Shown here: positions 5,660 through 7,409 of the stretch, piece by piece
Layout: every line of letters begins with the position of its first letter
How positions within the stretch are numbered: the stretch's first letter is position 1
Assembly (NCBI GenBank): GCA_002448875.1
Contig: DKAS01000004.1
Location: 6,619 to 14,027 of the forward strand
Direction of reading: 5' to 3'
DNA length: 7,409 nt
DNA from: Proteobacteria bacterium UBA6920
GTDB lineage: Bacteria; Pseudomonadota; Gammaproteobacteria; SG8-11
Translations under genes and position numbers: made by a program
Notes under the pieces: model-generated
Databases searched by the model: none
Seen by the model: only the letters and a program-made list of their open reading frames with translations
What the model was told of the DNA's origin: nothing

Positions 5660-7387
5660 TCACCGGTAGAGCAACACGCCGAGCAGAACCAGGGCCAGCA
5701 GCAAAGATACCGACTTCCAGAACCCTGCCGGATTTCTCTCCAGCAATGGCGGCCGCGCCCGGTGCAGGAAACGTTTATTGGGAAAACGCAGATCGAAAAG
5801 AAATTCTGACAGCTCCGCATAACGCTTTTCCGGGTTAATCTGCAGCGCCTGGCGAATGGTTTCGTCAACCCATGGCGGCAACTGCCGATTCGTGGTCAGC
5901 AGGGAGTGATACTGCAATTTACGCTGCGCAGCCCGGTTTCGACACTTCGCCACTTCCGCATCGTACGGCAGGCGACCCGCCGCCAGCATCTGATAAGCAA
6001 TAACCCCGAGGGAAAACAGATCGGAGCGAACGGATCCCGCCTCGCCCAGAAAATATTCCGGCGCGGCATACTGCGCCGTGCCCAGCAAACCATCGAATCG
6101 TTGCGGCAAATCGACCTCGGCGATACCGGCGACACGCACTGCGCCGAAATCGATGATCTTCAGGGTGCCGTTGCCATCGATCATGATATTTTCCGGACGC
6201 AGATCCTGATGCAGCATTTCCTGGCGATGAAAAGCCCGCAAGCCCCTGGCTATCTGCTCAAGCATGGAGCGCACGGTTTCCAAATCGGGTTGTGGATGGT
6301 CCGCCATCCACTGCCGCAGCGTCTGGCCATCGATGTATTCACTGACGGTATAGATATAGTTGCGTCGTCGGGTCGGTGCGCCCGCCTTAAGCACATGGGC
6401 GCTGCTCACGCGTCGCGCCACCCATTCTTCCATCAGAAAACGTTCCAGGTACAGTGGGTCGCCGCGCAGGTCGAGCGACGGCGTCTTGATCGCCACTTGC
6501 GCACCACTGCCCTCATCGATCGCCAAATGCACATGGCTGCGGCTGCTGACGTGCAAATCCCTGATGATACGGTAGCCATCGATCATCATTCCGGCCTCCA
6601 GCACAGGTGGCAAAGGTAACTCAGTCAGCTGCTGGCGCACTTCATCCACCTGTTGTGCCGGCAGATGGTCGACGCGCAGCAGCTGCACGGTCAGGTTGTC
6701 GCCACTGCCCTGACGCAGGGCTTCCTCGAGAATGCGTTTGACGGCCACGGCCGGATCATCGTCGCAACCAGCCACGGCGTCGATCAAGAATCTCTCGCCC
6801 ACATATTCGTGTACACCGTCGGTCATCAACAGGAATACGTCCGCGACCCGCAACGGCAGCGCATGGTAGTCGATTTCCAGCTGCTGACTGACGCCGAGAG
6901 CGCGGGCCAGATAGCTCTTTTCCCCGGCAACCTGCACGCGGTGGTCCGTGGTCAGTTGTTCGATGACGCCATCGCGCAAGCGATAGACCCGTGCATCGCC
7001 GGCGTGGAAGACATGCGCCGTCGTCGACTTCAATATCAAGGCACTGAACGTGCAGACGTACCCGCGGTCCAGGTCGTAGCGAAACTGGCTGCGCCGGGTC
7101 TGGGCGTAAAGCCAGGAGTTGGTCGCCGTCAGCACCCGCTGCGCCGATGTTTTAACCGACCAGGCATCGGAGGTGCAGTAGTAGTCGGCGAGAAATCCCT
7201 GCACCGCGGTGCGACTGGCTTCGTGACTGACGTCGCTGCTGCCTATGCCGTCGGCCAGGGCGATGACCACACCCTTGGCGCCTAGCTGCGGCTCCTGCGG
7301 AATACAGGCCGCATGATAGTCTTGATTGCAGCTTTTTCGCCCCTTGTCCGTCGCCTGGGCAATACTGACTTGCAGACCGGAAGTCAT
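5660..7387 (-). CDS. Bifunctional PP2C phosphatase / Ser-Thr kinase with C-terminal membrane anchor (575 aa)
   Basis: The N-terminal PP2C domain (about 5-240) has its metal-binding acids in place: D23 in CNQD, D46 in ADGIG, D190 in MTDGV and D230 in SGDN. It should hydrolyse phosphoserine or phosphothreonine. A kinase domain (about 270-540) follows, with K301 in VAIK, an acidic EE pair at 320-321, catalytic D395 and N400 in HQDLRPEN, DFG at 413-415 and APE at 442-444. The catalytic loop has HQD in place of HRD, and the usual glycine-rich loop is replaced by H-V-S-S-R-S-H. Both features match my memory of close family members, so they are not damage. A single membrane helix (about 556-574) ends the protein, so both domains face the cytoplasm. 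Opposing activities in one chain imply a self-limiting phospho-switch. In Pseudomonas I recall this family lying between the nitrate transporter and assimilatory nitrite reductase genes. ATG 7387 lacks a Shine-Dalgarno sequence. Confidence 0.93.
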   Translation of the reverse strand: MTSGLQVSIAQATDKGRKSCNQDYHAACIPQEPQLGAKGVVIALADGIGSSDVSHEASRTAVQGFLADYYCTSDAWSVKTSAQRVLTATNSWLYAQTRRSQFRYDLDRGYVCTFSALILKSTTAHVFHAGDARVYRLRDGVIEQLTTDHRVQVAGEKSYLARALGVSQQLEIDYHALPLRVADVFLLMTDGVHEYVGERFLIDAVAGCDDDPAVAVKRILEEALRQGSGDNLTVQLLRVDHLPAQQVDEVRQQLTELPLPPVLEAGMMIDGYRIIRDLHVSSRSHVHLAIDEGSGAQVAIKTPSLDLRGDPLYLERFLMEEWVARRVSSAHVLKAGAPTRRRNYIYTVSEYIDGQTLRQWMADHPQPDLETVRSMLEQIARGLRAFHRQEMLHQDLRPENIMIDGNGTLKIIDFGAVRVAGIAEVDLPQRFDGLLGTAQYAAPEYFLGEAGSVRSDLFSLGVIAYQMLAAGRLPYDAEVAKCRNRAAQRKLQYHSLLTTNRQLPPWVDETIRQALQINPEKRYAELSEFLFDLRFPNKRFLHRARPPLLERNPAGFWKSVSLLLALVLLGVLLYR

Positions 7388-7409
7388 GATGCAATATGAG
7401 GGTTCCCGG

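Noticed and set aside
5906..7285. Two long plus-strand open frames (5906-6619 and 6653-7285) opposite the phosphatase-kinase gene
   Set aside because: They mirror a gene with fully conserved catalytic motifs; no ribosome binding sites or domain similarity support them.

Overview
The window looks like part of a chromosome from a GC-rich (clearly above 50 %) gammaproteobacterium. The signs are lipobox-bearing envelope proteins, a consensus CRP/Vfr operator, and a PP2C-phosphatase/serine-threonine-kinase/membrane-anchor fusion of the type I know from Pseudomonas and related marine genera. The genus cannot be named from the sequence alone. No tRNA, rRNA, CRISPR array, transposase or integrase is visible.

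Layout, left to right. (1) Positions 1-1398 (+) hold the 3' part of a large surface or secreted parallel beta-helix protein with two copies of a module carrying a Ca-binding-type loop. (2) Positions 1534-2271 (-) encode an unrecognised predicted lipoprotein that converges on the first gene. (3) Across a divergent intergenic region containing a GC palindrome lies a 158-aa cytoplasmic-looking hypothetical protein, 2497-2973 (+). (4) Two small predicted lipoproteins form a likely operon read leftwards. The upstream one, 4293-3805, resembles DUF6174 proteins. The downstream one, 3701-3003, carries two tetra-cysteine modules. A ten-codon leader ORF with a better ribosome binding site overlaps the start of the DUF6174-like gene. 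(5) Positions 4563-5384 (-) encode an orphan periplasmic substrate-binding protein of the PhnD/phosphonate-binding type. It has a good intrinsic terminator behind it and, in front, a perfect CRP-type palindrome placed at about -41.5 from a predicted promoter, followed by a hairpin-rich leader of about 150 nt. (6) Positions 5660-7387 (-) encode the phosphatase-kinase fusion, whose upstream neighbour is just outside the window.

How the parts fit together. Four of the six genes are predicted to act in the envelope or periplasm (one beta-helix surface protein and three lipoproteins). A fifth is a periplasmic binding protein. The sixth is a signalling enzyme tethered to the inner membrane. No single pathway links them. 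The best mechanistic signal is the CRP-type class II promoter plus structured leader ahead of the orphan binding protein. It suggests that ligand capture or sensing is tied to carbon or cAMP status, and possibly to a post-transcriptional input. The most unusual protein is the double tetra-cysteine lipoprotein.
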